A stretch of DNA of 64,000 nucleotides. Source: Closterium sp. Naga37s-1 (Eukaryota; Streptophyta; Zygnematophyceae; Desmidiales; Closteriaceae). Location of the stretch: assembly GCA_947471745.1 (NCBI GenBank), contig CANJKZ010000174.1, positions 4,259,104 to 4,323,103 on the forward strand, read 5' to 3'. Numbering within the stretch: position 1 is the stretch's first letter; every line of letters begins with the position of its first letter. Under the pieces are notes generated by a model, which searched no databases, was not told where the DNA came from, and saw only the letters and a program-made list of their open reading frames with translations. The translations under genes and the position numbers were made by a program. Of the stretch, positions 51,983 to 62,404 are shown in pieces.

Positions 51983-53892
51983 GAGCAGGGGGCAGACGCA
52001 GGACTAGACCTGGACGCAGCAGCAAACACCTGACTGGACGCAGCTACCTGACCAGACGCAGGGACCGGAGGAGGCGCAGTAGTCAGTGTGTACAGACTCG
52101 ACCCTGGCCGACGGGTGAACGTGGCCAGGTGGCGGCCCGTCCGAGAGCAAGTGCAGTGGGTCACACGCTGACCTCCAGGGGTGAACTGGTCAACCCACGC
52201 GTCCTGGAGGTCAGCTCCACTCACCAAGTTCGTAGAGAACGAGGGGAGGTGGAGTCCCGACAGCAAGCCCGACGGGGCCGCAGGACACGGTAGAACCGTG
52301 GAGGAGTGTGCAAGGACTGGTCCCCCGGAGGGGTCAGCAAGGGAGACCGCAACAGGCCGACGGAGCGGCGTGAGCGTGGTGCTGTCTCTAAAGAAAGAGC
52401 GCGAAGCACCAGAGTCAAGTGTGAAGGTGTGAAAGGACTCAGTAGGTGCAGTACCAGAGGGAGGAGATGTACCAGCACCTGGAGTAGCAGACGCACTAGC
52501 ACCTAGAGCAGCAGCCGCACTAGCACCTAGAGCAGCAGCCACAGTGCCCGGGTCGGGCGGGACACGCAGGTAACAGTCACCCTCAGTAATATCAGCAAGA
52601 GCATACATGGCAGCAAGGATAGCATCAAAATCTAGATCAAAGATAGGCACATTCTGCAGAAGCAGATCATGCCAACGAGGAAGATCAACAGCGTCAGGAA
52701 ACTGGGTACGCCAAGCGTCAGTCAAGCGGCCAAAGCAGCGCTGCGTGGTGTGTGGGAGACCACACACCTCCCCACTACGAGTGCCGGTGCGAAGAACGTA
52801 CGCGCAGGGACCTGCACCCCCAGACATCCCACGTCCAGCGTACCACTCACGAAGCTGCTGAACAGACGGGGTCTCACGGGTGCGCAGCTGCTGCGGACGC
52901 TGGCTGCCACCAAGGCCTCCACGCTGCGTGGCCGCACCGCGACCAGCACCACCTCCTCCGCTACCTCCACCACCACCGCCGCCGCCGCCACCTCCTCCAC
53001 CACCGCCGCCACCTACGCCCCCACTCCCGGAACCACCCCCACCACCACCTCCACCTCCTCCACCTCCTCCACCGCTGCCTCCACCGCCCCCACCACCACC
53101 CCTGCTTCCCTTGCCCTTGCCAGTGCGGCGTCGCCCACTAGGGGCAGACGCAGCGCCGACCTCCTCAGTGCCAACGAGGTCGACAGCAGCAGCAGAGGCA
53201 ACAGAGGGGAGAAGGGGGACAGGGGAACACCCCTCAAAGAAGGGGGTGCGACTGTCACCGCGAGAAGCACCAACAGCTAAGATACTCTTCTCAGCTGCAG
53301 CAAGGCGCTCCTCTAGCAAGTCGACAGTCAGCTCGGTGGGGCAAAGGGAGAGAAAGTGGTCCCTGACTGAAGAAAGAGAGTCAGGGAGGCGGGTGACTAG
53401 GTAGTAAAGGGTGATGTACATGGGGGGGGGGTTCTTGGCACAGAACTCAGTGGGAAGGGCAGCGCGGTAGCGGGCGTCACTAGTGCGAAGGTGAGCAACT
53501 AGGTCAGCGACAGTGGCAAAGGCAGCAAGGTCAGGGAAAAGGTACGGTAGCATGAGGCGGCTGAGCGCAGCAGTGGCAGGGGAGGAGTAGCGTGCAACTA
53601 CAGCGTCGTACAGAGCCCTAGCACTCTTGTACTGACTAAAGTGCGCGCGCTCAGTAGACGACAGGTGGTTGCGCACAGCAAGACGAGCAGCAGCATCGCG
53701 CGTGAGCCACTGCGAGCGAACAGTACTGTCAGCATCAGCAGTAGGGGCAGGAGAGGCGCCAGAAGTGAGATCGAACAGGGAGAGACCATCCTTGCTATCG
53801 AACTGTAGGAAAAGCTGCAGATCATCTAGCCAGACCTCAAAGTCAACAGCCCGACCCTCAGCATCAAAGGTAAGAACATTGAGACTAGCCAT
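51949..53892 (-). CDS. E2 gag-protease
   Basis: 647 aa from ATG at 53892. Gag core (WLDDLQLFLQFDS, AVVARYSSPATAAL, ADLVAHLRTSDARYRAALP), a Lys-Gly-Lys then long poly-Gly/Ser stretch, a Cys/His segment (CAYVL...VCGLPHTTQRCF) and protease DSGAS at 52402-52416. The frame ends a few codons into the pre-integrase region (HETLP, stop), where relatives read HQTLLWHHRLGH. Confidence 0.9.
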   Translation of the reverse strand: MASLNVLTFDAEGRAVDFEVWLDDLQLFLQFDSKDGLSLFDLTSGASPAPTADADSTVRSQWLTRDAAARLAVRNHLSSTERAHFSQYKSARALYDAVVARYSSPATAALSRLMLPYLFPDLAAFATVADLVAHLRTSDARYRAALPTEFCAKNPPPMYITLYYLVTRLPDSLSSVRDHFLSLCPTELTVDLLEERLAAAEKSILAVGASRGDSRTPFFEGCSPVPLLPSVASAAAVDLVGTEEVGAASAPSGRRRTGKGKGSRGGGGGGGGSGGGGGGGGGGGGGGSGSGGVGGGGGGGGGGGGGGGGGSGGGGAGRGAATQRGGLGGSQRPQQLRTRETPSVQQLREWYAGRGMSGGAGPCAYVLRTGTRSGEVCGLPHTTQRCFGRLTDAWRTQFPDAVDLPRWHDLLLQNVPIFDLDFDAILAAMYALADITEGDCYLRVPPDPGTVAAALGASAAAALGASASATPGAGTSPPSGTAPTESFHTFTLDSGASRSFFRDSTTLTPLRRPVAVSLADPSGGPVLAHSSTVLPCPAAPSGLLSGLHLPSFSTNLVSGADLQDAWVDQFTPGGQRVTHCTCSRTGRHLATFTRRPGSSLYTLTTAPPPVPASGQVAASSQVFAAASRSSPASAPCSCRPLAHETLP

Positions 53893-55371
53893 GACAGGAG
53901 AAGCAGCAGGCTAGCAGTAGCAGCAGTGGAACTCGGCTAAGCAGGCTAGGTAGGGCGGCGCAGCTCGGCAGGGCGGTGTGGCTTGGCAGCGCGGCGCTCT
54001 TACCAGGGGAGAGGCTGGGGCAGGGCCGGGGTAGGGCCGGGGCAGTCCGGGGCAGTTCAGGGGCAGGGCCGGGGCAGGGCCGGGGCAGGGCCGGGGCAGG
54101 GCCGGGGCAGAGCCGGGGATGTTCAGGAGCAGGGCCGGGGCAGTGCAGAAGCAGGGCCGGGGCAGGGCCGGGGCAGTTCAGGGGCAGGGCCGGGGCAGGG
54201 CCGGGGCAGAGCCGGGGCAGTTCAGGAGCAGGGCCGGGGCAGTGCAGAAGCAGGGCCGGGGCAGTTCAGGGGCAGGGCCGGGGCAGGGCCGGGGCAGGGC
54301 CGGGGCAGAGCCGGGGCAGTTCAGGAGCAGGGCCGGGGCAGTGCAGAAGCAGGGCCGGGGCAGGGCCTGGGCAGAGCTTGGCCAGGGCCGGGGCAGTTCA
54401 GGGGCAGGTCAGGAGCAGGGCCGGGGCAGTGCAGACGCAGGGCCGGGGCAGTTCAGGAGCAGGGCCGGGGCAGGGCCGGGGCAGTTCAGGAGCAGGGCCG
54501 GGGCAGGGCCGGGGCAGTTCAGGAGCAGGGCCGGGGCAGGGCCAGGGCAGAGCCAGGCCAGGGCCGAACGAGGCCTATAACGGGGCCTGACGAGGCCTAT
54601 AACGGGGCCGAACGGGGCCTATAACGGGGCCTGACGGGGGCCTATAACGGGGCCGTACGGGGCCTATAACGGGGCCGTGCGGGGCCGATAACGGGGCCTG
54701 ACGGGGCCTATAACGGGGCCGTACGGGGCCGTACGAGGCCTATAACGGGGCCTGACGGGGCCTATAACGGGGCCGTACGGGGCCGAGAACGGGGCCTTGC
54801 GGGGCCTATAACGGGGCCTGACGGGCCTTACGGGGCCTTCAACGGGGCCAAATGGGGCCTGACGGGGCCGTACTGGGCCTCTAACGGGGCCTGACGGGGC
54901 CGTACGGGGCCTCTAACAGGGCCTGTCGGGGCCTAACGGGGCCTTAAACGGGGCCGAACGGGGCCTGACGGGGCCTTACGGGGCTAACGGGGCCTTACGG
55001 GGCCGTAATCCGCGCCCTAAACGGGGCCAAATGAGGCCTGACGGGGCCGTACGGGGCCTCTAACGGGGCCTGTCGGGGCCTAACGGGGCCTTAAACGGGG
55101 CCGAACGGGGCCGGACGGGGCCTTACGGGGCCTTACGGGGCATAACGAGGCCTTACGGGGCCTTAATCCGCGCCCTAAACGGGGCCGAAAGGGGCCTTAC
55201 GGGGCCTAACGAGGCCTTAAGGGGCCTTACGGGGCGGGCGCAGGCTCGAAGGACGGGCGCAGGGGCCGTGACGGGCCTCGAAGGGGAAGGTGCGAAGCGC
55301 GCGTCGAGTAGGCAGTGACGAATTTCAGTGGTGGGCCCTTTTAAAAAATTCTCGAAACTAGCTCTATACCA
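53893..55371 (-). repeat. E2 C-rich leader: two minisatellites
   Basis: Between gag ATG and primer site. 54001-54570 has GGGCAGGGCCG and CAGTTCAGGAGCAGGGCCGG units (+ strand); 54570-55240 has CCTATAACGGGGCCTGACGG units. Neither matches the E1 or E3 leader. Near the primer site is GTGGTGGGCCCT, the reverse complement of the AGGGCCCACCAC found in E1. Confidence 0.85.
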
Positions 55372-55506
55372 TGTGAGAAGGATTTGACGAAAGAATGATT
55401 GAATTAGGAAATGAGAAGGGTACAAGTAGGAAACACATAAGTGTTGTACCCTCTAAGGACTACCCCACTACAGCCTAAACAGACTATAGTAAATATATGT
55501 TTGACA
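55372..55506 (-). repeat. E2 5' LTR, 135 bp
   Basis: Pair of 49378-49512; followed on the right by the target duplicate CTCTG. Confidence 0.95.
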
Positions 55507-55727
55507 CTCTGTACTGTTTTAGGCCTTGTGCCTACTTTGCCTCACTTGCTCACTGCATGACTTTGCTTGTACTGTGATCTATATATATACCTGCATGCTT
55601 ACACTTGCTAGGGAATGATCACTGTACTGTTTGTTCTCTTTTATATAACTTTGCATGTGAACTGGCCTTGTGTCCATTTGCTTGTGCTCGAATGTGTGGT
55701 GAGTTCGTGATCCACCCTGAGCTTGCT

Positions 55728-56988
55728 TGTGCATGAACCGCACGCTCATGACGAAGGTGCGGGCGCTAATGAAGTAATCGAAGCTTCCGCCAACATACTG
55801 AACCTACGCAATGCACCACGCCGTGCGGGTGCACAACCTGCTGTCAACCACTGCCATCACCGGCAACTTGACGCCGCATCTGAAGTGGACGGGGACCAAG
55901 GGCGACACATCCATGCTCCGCGTGTGGGGATGCATGGTGCAGTATCGCCCGCCAACGTCAACTATTGGGAAATTCGCAAGCCGCGCACGCTGGGGGATTC
56001 ACTTCGGCATCAGCCACAAACACAAGGCGTGGCTCATCCTGGACCTCATGAGCCAGAAGGTCTCAAATGCGCGCAACGTCATTTTCTATGAGCGGCTCTT
56101 TCTCAGGAACTTCCGCGAAGACGAGCAGGCGAACGCGAATTGTGTTTACGCCAACGACCGGCACAGCTACGCCTCACCTGAGGACGAAGCTGCAGCAGCC
56201 ATTCTGGAGCAGGACACCAGAGGTGAGTTCACAGGAGGTGACCGCCACGGCAGTGACGACGATGATGACGACTCCCTTGGAGGAGGAGCGGGCGCAGCAG
56301 GAGGAAGCGGCAGAGGCGCAGCACCACCAGCACCACCTGAACCAGAGAGCGACGATGATGACGTGCAAGAGGTCATCCCGCAGCATCGCCACGACAGCAC
56401 CGTCTCTGGACTGCAGCTTCTTGGGCTTCACACCGCCACTTCAACGGCGCCACGCGTCATCGAGCCGAAGAATCCGCGCCAAAGCACTCACAGGACCACA
56501 CAACAAGGAATGGCGCGAGACGATGGATCCGGAAATCAAGGCACTCGAGTCCCGCGATACCTGGGTGCTCGTGGATCAAGCGGCGGTTAAAGGGAGAGGG
56601 ATTCTCTCTGGGAAATGGGTCTTCTGCGTGAATACGGCAGCAGACGGCACAATCGAGCGATTCAAGGCACGCTAGGTCATGCGCGGGTACGATAAGAGGC
56701 ACGACATCGACTTCGACCAGTCGTTTCCGCCGGTCACCCATCACACCTCTATCAGAATCCTGTTCGCCATCGCTGCTGCGCGACACCTCCCGCCCCGACA
56801 GATTGATGTGAAGAACGCGTTCCTCTACGCGTTAGTGGATGTTGTAATCTACGTGGAGCAGCCGCACACATGCGGCGAGGGAGACTCACGCGTGTGCCAC
56901 GTGCGAAAGTCCCTTTTCGGGATCAAACAGACACCAAGGCTCTGGAAGTAGTACGTGCACAACATCCTGCTTCAAGCAGCTGCCTCAC
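55728..56988 (+). pseudogene. Element A integrase C-terminus and RT remnant
   Basis: From NRTLMTKVRALMK (with stops) through AMHHAVRVHNLLS, MLRVWGCMVQY and an acidic linker to the RT start WRETMDPEIKALESRDTWVL, GKWVFCVN, FLYALVDVVIYVEQP and LFGIKQTPRLWK, with stops at 56589, 56675 and 56951. Cut by E3 at 56989, before the YVDD motif. Confidence 0.8.
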
Positions 56989-57120
56989 TGTCAAAGTTAC
57001 GAACGAGAATGAATGAACTATGAAACAGTTGGGTACAAGTACTAACCCTAATTGGGTTGTACCCCTTATGGGCTACCCCACTACAGCCTACACAAATGTA
57101 TAAGCTATAATGTTCTGACA
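56989..57120 (-). repeat. E3 3' LTR, 132 bp
   Basis: On the + strand TGTCAAAGTTACG...GTTCTGACA. Contains the GGGTACAA/TTGTACCC inverted repeat and the GTAGTGGGGTAG block shared with E1 and E2. Confidence 0.9.
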
Positions 57121-57346
57121 CACCCCCATAGGCAAAGTGGGGGAGAACAAGTGGTCACAAGACCAATCAAGAAAAGCAAAGCAAGCTCAGGGTGGATCAC
57201 AAAGTCACCACACAGTTTGAGCACAAGCTAAGGGCCACAAGGCCAGTTCACATGGAGAGTTATATAAAGAGAACAAACAATACAGTGATCATACCCTAGC
57301 AAGTGCAAGCATGCAGGTATATATATAGATCACAGTACAAGCAGAT

Positions 57347-58134
57347 TCAAGCAGTAAGCAAGTGAGGCAAAGTAGGCACAAGGCCTAACACAGCAGCAAA
57401 ACGCTGAAGATCACCAGGCGGAAGTGCCTTGGTGAAGACATCAGCAGTGTTGGCCCGAGTGGCCACGTACGCAAGACGAAGCTGGCCACGCTGCTGCAAT
57501 TCTCGAGCAAGGAAGTATCGCAGAGCGGTGTGCTTCGTTCTGTGCTCCAATCTGTGCTCCTGACACAAGGCAATCATGGAGGCAAACGAGGCTGCTCTCC
57601 CAAGTCGGTCAGCAGGTAGGTGAGCCAGCGTAGCTCCTGAGCAGCCATGGCCCCGACGTAGATCTCAGCCTCACAACTGGAGCTGAGAACCGAAGACGAG
57701 CGGGTAGACCGCCAAGAAACAGAGTTGGAACCAAGGCTGAAGGTGTAACCCTGTGACGACCGCTGCGTAGCTGAGTCGTCAACCCAGGAGGCATCTGCGT
57801 GACCAGTGAGAACAACTGGACCCCGTCCTCCAAGCACAAGCCCCATGCCCGACGTACTGCACAAGTAACGCAGTACCCTCTTCACAGCATCCCAGTGCAC
57901 CTTTCGGTGCCTACCGGGAGCCACGTAGCGAGCCAGAAGGCTGAGAGGGTACGCGAGGTCAGGTCGTGTGCACGTCATCAGGTACATGAGGCAACCCACA
58001 AGCTCTGGGTACGGACCACTCGGCTCTACGGACTTGTCCGAAGGTGGAGCTGAGAGCGAGTGGCTGGTAGACAGAGGAGTGGGCTGTGGCGAGGAGAACT
58101 GGAAGCCGAAGCGCTGAAGGACCTGGTGCACCAT
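57347..58134 (-). pseudogene. E3 RNase H region with small deletion
   Basis: SHMVHQVLQRFGF's downstream part, TGHADASW and SSSCEAEIYVG, in one frame, ends at GEQPRLPP. The rest (MIALCQEHRLEHRTKH...NTADVFTKALPPGDLQ) is in another frame. Compared with E2, the VLYVDNKA motif with a catalytic Asp is deleted at the junction (about 57575). Confidence 0.85.
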
Positions 58135-58182
58135 GTGTGACTGAGTCTATGTGATGGTGCGTCGTGCTCTGTCCCGGGTGAT

Positions 58183-61113
58183 CTACAGGCCAAGATAGCT
58201 GCGTAGTTCACCCAGGTCAGTGCAGGTGTGTCTCTTCTGCAGCTTGGACTTCACAAGAGTCAGTGCCTCAGTGTCAGCAGTGGCAAAGACGAGGTCGTCG
58301 ACGTACACGAGGATGTAGAACGGCGGCAGCGAGGTGTCGGTGCGCAGAAAAAGCAACGGGTCCGCAGTAGAAGGAGCAAACCCAAGAGCCGCAAGTGTAT
58401 TCCTCAGTGTGTCGTGCCACTTGCGAGGCGCCTGGCGGAGACCGTAGACTGGCCGGCGGAGGCTCCACTGGGTACCCGCAGGAAACGTCCAAGTGAAACC
58501 AGGTGGTCGGCGCAGCCAGATCTCCTCGTGCAGCAGGCTGCCCTGTAGGAAAGCTGTGCTGAAGTCCAGAGAGAGCAACTCGTAGTCACGCTGAGCAGCG
58601 ACGTGCAGGAACACCCGAAGAGTAGTCATCTTCGGGGTGGGGGAGAAGGTCTGGAAGTAGTCAACTCCCTGTCGCTGACTGAAGCCTCGAGCAACGTAAC
58701 GCACCTTGAAGGCAGGCGGAGAACCCGGCAGCCGCTTCACCCTGAAAATCCACATGCCATCGACTATGTTCGCCCGAGACGGGGGAACTTCATCGACGTA
58801 GGTGCCTGTGGACTTCCAGGATGCCATCTTGGCATCCATAGCTGCCTGCCACTGAGAGGAGTAAGGACCCGTAATCGCCTCTGCGTAAGAGCGCGGGGTC
58901 GGGATGTCTGGAGCATCCGGGTCTCCCTCAGGGGCAAGCAGCATGGAAGCGAAACGAGGTACAGCAGCTGAAAGACACTCAAAGTCCTCCTGCCTGTCCT
59001 CAAGGACGTTCATGCCAAGAGCACACTCACCCCCGACGGACAGAGGACTGGAAGACACAGACTCAGCAACCAGAGCAGTGGCGTAGTCGAGACGGCAGGT
59101 TGCAGCAAAGTCAAGCAGCTCAGCAACGAGAGCAAACGCAGCAGCAGACTCATAGGAAGGAGCAGTGACAGCAGTGGCGAGGAGACGAGCGACAGTAGGA
59201 CTGGCAGCACGAGCGCGGTCAGACGCAGGGTCAGGGACCTCAAGAAGAGAGGACTCAAGAGGAGCAGAAAGAGGAACACGCAGTGGAACAGAGGAAGGAC
59301 GGAGTGCCATAGCGTGCGTGCCGGGGACAGGAGGAGGACGCGAACGAGGAGCGCGACGAGCAGTGTGAACAGGCGAGACAGGACGAGACGCAGGCTCACG
59401 ACGCTCTGTAAGACTGCCGGACTGCTCAGTGTAAGGAGAGGGAGCAAGCAGCGGGGAGGCTGGCTGTAACGGCGGCTGCGACCGGTCAGGCGGTGGACAC
59501 AGGAAGGGAGGAGGAAGACCAGTAGAAGACGGGACACCAAGAATCTGCTGAAGCAGGGGAACGAAGTACGGTTGCGGCCGCAAAGTGCCTCTAGCACCTC
59601 CAGCGCCAGGGTCAACAGCTCCAGCTCCTGCAGCTCCAGCGCCTCCGGCGCCAGTGCCTCCAACTCCAGCTCCGGCAGCTCCAGCGCCTCCTGCGCCAGG
59701 GCCACCAACTCCAGCTCCTCCAGCTCCAGCGCACCCAACACCACTAGTCCGGCAGCTCCAGCACCACTGATACGAGCACCTCCAGGACCAGTAGCCACAG
59801 CACCTCCAGTACCGCCAGCTCCAGTCTCTCCAACCGCCAGCTTCGGGAGCTCCACTCCGACGGTGTGCGCGCCGAACAAGCCACTCACGCAGCTGCTGCG
59901 AAGACAGACGCGGCGAAGCACCAGCAGGACCTCCAGACGAAGCAGCACCCCCAGACCCCGCACCCTCCGACTCAGCACCCCCAGGCTCAACACCCCCAGG
60001 CTCAGCACCCCCAGACCTAGCACCCTCAGACCCCGCACCCCCCGGCTCCGCACCCCCAGACGCAGCACCCCTCGACGCAGCACCTGGAGCAGCACCTGAG
60101 CCGACAGCTACCTGAACAGGCGCAGCACCAGGGAGAGGGTCTACCTGAGACACACCCGAGGGAGCAGGACCCTGGGGCGGGAGGGGGTCTACCGGAGGTG
60201 GACCGGGAGCAAGGAAGAGCGGTGGGGGCGGGGGAAGGGCAGAGCGGTAGGGGAAGAGACGGTAGAAGGGAACCGACTCGTCGAACGTGGCGTCTTGTGA
60301 CGGGAGGACACGGCGCGAGGTGGGGTGGTAAAACTGCCAGCCAGGCGCGTCAGGGACAAAGCCAAGGAAGACGCAGGAAATAGCGCGGGCGGAGAGCTTG
60401 TCTGCGGACGTATCACGAACGAAGGCACGAGAACCCCAGACCCGGAACACCGACGCATCGCCAACCTTCCCCATCCAACGCAGTGTGGGCGAGGTCTCCG
60501 GCAAGGAGACACGGGGCCAGAGGTTGAGCTGATGCGCAGCGTACCGGACTGCAAACGGCCACAGAAAATGGGGAGCGGCCGCATGGATCATGGAGGTACG
60601 AGCGACCTCCATGACTAATCCAATGTGGCGCTCAGCATTCCCATTTTGCTGAGGGGGGTCCGGAAGCGTGAACGACTGGAGAATGCCCTCCCCACGACAA
60701 AAGTCCCGTAAGAGGTCGGAGGAGAACTCACCACCTCTGTCAAAGTGCAGACGTAGGACCGGAAGGTCCGTACCGAAGCGCTCGCGGAGCTGGAGACGGA
60801 CAGTGCGGATCCAAGGGATCAAGACATCAACGACCTCACCCTTGTTGCACAAGGGGAAGACCGTGGTGTACCGCGTGAAGTCGTCAACAACCAGCAGAAA
60901 GTAGCGCTCGCGGCCCTGTCCACTAACGCGGGCTGGGCCCCACACGTCCATGTGGAGAGTCTGCAGGGGAGCAGTCGTCAGGGGAAACGAGGAGGAGTGA
61001 GGAGCGGCGCGCTGCCGCCCCTCGACGCAAGGAAGGCAGGGCGGTGCAGGCGAGGGCGGGAGGGGAGGCAGACCTGGGTAGACCACAGGCGAGAAACCGG
61101 GAGTGCATGCCAC
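58183..61113 (-). CDS. E3 integrase-reverse transcriptase frame
   Basis: Open for 976 codons. Integrase blocks LHMDVWGPARVSGQ, RYFLLVVDDFTRYTTVF, LRLHFDRGGEFSS and PPQQNGNAERH give the D, D, E set. A long Gly-Ala-rich linker (residues about 325-520) joins it to RT (MWIFRVKRLPGSPPAFKVRY, DFSTAFLQGS, YVDD at 58294-58305). A stop ends the frame at SYLGL, before ITRDRA. The 5' part (WHHRLGHPSL) is in another frame, so a frameshift lies near 61100. Confidence 0.85.
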   Translation of the reverse strand: MACTPGFSPVVYPGLPPLPPSPAPPCLPCVEGRQRAAPHSSSFPLTTAPLQTLHMDVWGPARVSGQGRERYFLLVVDDFTRYTTVFPLCNKGEVVDVLIPWIRTVRLQLRERFGTDLPVLRLHFDRGGEFSSDLLRDFCRGEGILQSFTLPDPPQQNGNAERHIGLVMEVARTSMIHAAAPHFLWPFAVRYAAHQLNLWPRVSLPETSPTLRWMGKVGDASVFRVWGSRAFVRDTSADKLSARAISCVFLGFVPDAPGWQFYHPTSRRVLPSQDATFDESVPFYRLFPYRSALPPPPPLFLAPGPPPVDPLPPQGPAPSGVSQVDPLPGAAPVQVAVGSGAAPGAASRGAASGGAEPGGAGSEGARSGGAEPGGVEPGGAESEGAGSGGAASSGGPAGASPRLSSQQLREWLVRRAHRRSGAPEAGGWRDWSWRYWRCCGYWSWRCSYQWCWSCRTSGVGCAGAGGAGVGGPGAGGAGAAGAGVGGTGAGGAGAAGAGAVDPGAGGARGTLRPQPYFVPLLQQILGVPSSTGLPPPFLCPPPDRSQPPLQPASPLLAPSPYTEQSGSLTERREPASRPVSPVHTARRAPRSRPPPVPGTHAMALRPSSVPLRVPLSAPLESSLLEVPDPASDRARAASPTVARLLATAVTAPSYESAAAFALVAELLDFAATCRLDYATALVAESVSSSPLSVGGECALGMNVLEDRQEDFECLSAAVPRFASMLLAPEGDPDAPDIPTPRSYAEAITGPYSSQWQAAMDAKMASWKSTGTYVDEVPPSRANIVDGMWIFRVKRLPGSPPAFKVRYVARGFSQRQGVDYFQTFSPTPKMTTLRVFLHVAAQRDYELLSLDFSTAFLQGSLLHEEIWLRRPPGFTWTFPAGTQWSLRRPVYGLRQAPRKWHDTLRNTLAALGFAPSTADPLLFLRTDTSLPPFYILVYVDDLVFATADTEALTLVKSKLQKRHTCTDLGELRSYLGL
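59575..60120 (-). repeat. E3 Gly-Ala linker repeats
   Basis: 15-bp type units (GCTCCAGCGCCTCC) at 59600-59840 and GCACCCCCAGAC type units at 59945-60085 (+ strand). In pol sense they encode GAGGAG and SGGAEPGG repeats between integrase and RT. Confidence 0.85.
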
Positions 61114-61219
61114 GAAGGCGTGGCAGGGAGGGGTGACCCAGGCGGTGGTGCCACAGAAGAGTCTGGTGCGACAGGAGGCGACACGAGCAAGAGGCGGCTA
61201 CTTGACCTGACGCGGACAC

Positions 61220-62404
61220 CTAAGCAGACGCAGCGACCTGAGGAGGCTCGGTAGCCAGCGTGTACGGACTCGACCCTGGCCGACGAGTGAACGTAGCCAG
61301 GTGATGCCCCGTCCGTGTGCACGTGCAGATCGACACACGCTGACCCCCAGGAGTGGTGGTAGTGACCATCGCATCTTGAAGGGCAGCGGTACTCACCAAG
61401 TTCGTAGAGAACGAGGGGAGTTGAAGACCTGTCAGTGAGCCGAACGGAACCGCCGGACACGGGAGGACAGTGGAGGAACGGGCAACGACTGGGCCCCCAG
61501 AGGGGTCAGCCAGTCTGACCGGGACAGGTGCAGGGAGAGGAGTGAGAGTGGTGCTGTCACGAAAGAAACAACGCGAGGCGCCGGAGTCCAACATGAAGGT
61601 GTGCAAGGCCTCAGCAGGCGCAGTACCAGGGGGAGTACCAGACGCACTAGCACCTAGAGCTGCAGTCGCTATACCTGGGTCAGGTGGCACACATTGGTAA
61701 CAGTCACCCTCAGCACTAAAAGACAAAGCATACATGGCAGAGATAATAGCATCATAGTCTAGGTCAAAGATAGCAACTCCCAACCTAAGCAACTCCGCCC
61801 AGCGAGGGCGCTCGACGTCGTCACCAAACTCAGCACGCCAAGCGTCGTCAAGGCGGGCGAAGCAGGGGTGCTCAGTGTGAAGCCTCCCGCATGTCTGGCC
61901 CGCACGGACACCCGTGCGAATGACATACGGGCAGGTCTCACTACCCCCACCCGGCCCACGCTGAACCAACCACTCACGGAGCTGCTGGGGCGACTGGGTC
62001 TCGCTCCGACGCTGCTGTTGCTGCCGGTGACCACCACCAGGGCCTCCACGCCGAGGTCCAGACCTACCACCACCAGTCCCACCGCCTCCACTGCCTCCAC
62101 CGCCGCCACCAGAGCCCCCACTCCCGCCACCAGTCCCACTGCCTCCACCACCTCCACTGCCGCCCCCACCACATCTCGCTGCCCCCACCACCGCTCCCGC
62201 TGCCACCTCCACCACCACCGCTGCCACCTCCACCACCCGTGCCACCCTTGCCCTTGCTGCTGCGGCGCTTCGCACTAATCGAAGCAGCGCCGACGTCTTC
62301 AGTAACAGAGACGTCTGCAGCAGCAGCAGAGGCGAAGGAGGGGGAAAGGGGGGAGGGGGAGCACCCCTCAAAGAAGGGCGAGCGCGGAGTGCCACGAGCA
62401 GCAC
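61220..62404 (-). CDS. E3 Gly-rich gag end and protease
   Basis: Frame contains poly-Gly/Ser, then SPQQLREWLVQRG, a Cys/His segment (CPYVIRTGVRAGQTCGRLHTEHPCF), the protease motif DSGAS at about 61581-61595 and HLATFTRRPGSS. It ends in a TAG before the pre-integrase part. It overlaps the gag frame in the Gly-rich region, where the frameshift must lie. Confidence 0.8.
   Translation of the reverse strand: MLLVALRARPSLRGAPPPPFPPPSPLLLLQTSLLLKTSALLRLVRSAAAARARVARVVEVAAVVVEVAAGAVVGAARCGGGGSGGGGGSGTGGGSGGSGGGGGGSGGGGTGGGRSGPRRGGPGGGHRQQQQRRSETQSPQQLREWLVQRGPGGGSETCPYVIRTGVRAGQTCGRLHTEHPCFARLDDAWRAEFGDDVERPRWAELLRLGVAIFDLDYDAIISAMYALSFSAEGDCYQCVPPDPGIATAALGASASGTPPGTAPAEALHTFMLDSGASRCFFRDSTTLTPLPAPVPVRLADPSGGPVVARSSTVLPCPAVPFGSLTGLQLPSFSTNLVSTAALQDAMVTTTTPGGQRVSICTCTRTGHHLATFTRRPGSSPYTLATEPPQVAASA

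Larger units (their letters stand above)
49378..55506 (-). mobile_element. Copia element E2, complete ends, integrase deleted
   Basis: 6,129 bp. The 135-bp LTRs at 49378-49512 and 55372-55506 look identical; the target duplication CTCTG is at 49373-49377 and 55507-55511. The primer site TGGTATAGAGC (minus strand) abuts the LTR at 55371. It inserted into the 3' part of E1. Identical LTRs suggest a recent jump although integrase is absent, so it probably moved with enzymes from a relative. Confidence 0.95.
43195..55727 (+). mobile_element. Copia element E1, split by E2, 3' LTR missing
   Basis: The 5' LTR is 43195-43328 (134 bp) and the primer-like TGGTTTCAGAGC follows directly. Coding remnants run to 49377. 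E2 then interrupts, and the 3' untranslated part resumes at 55512-55727, where TGTACTG...CACCCTGAGCTTGCTTGT matches the equivalent part of E2 and E3. It ends abruptly in element A integrase sequence, so the 3' LTR and an adjoining part of A were deleted. Confidence 0.8.

Noticed and set aside
53976..54624. GAGPGQGRG-type proteins in the E2 leader
   Set aside because: Antisense to the element and driven by the GGGCAGGGCCG repeat; open in three frames at once.
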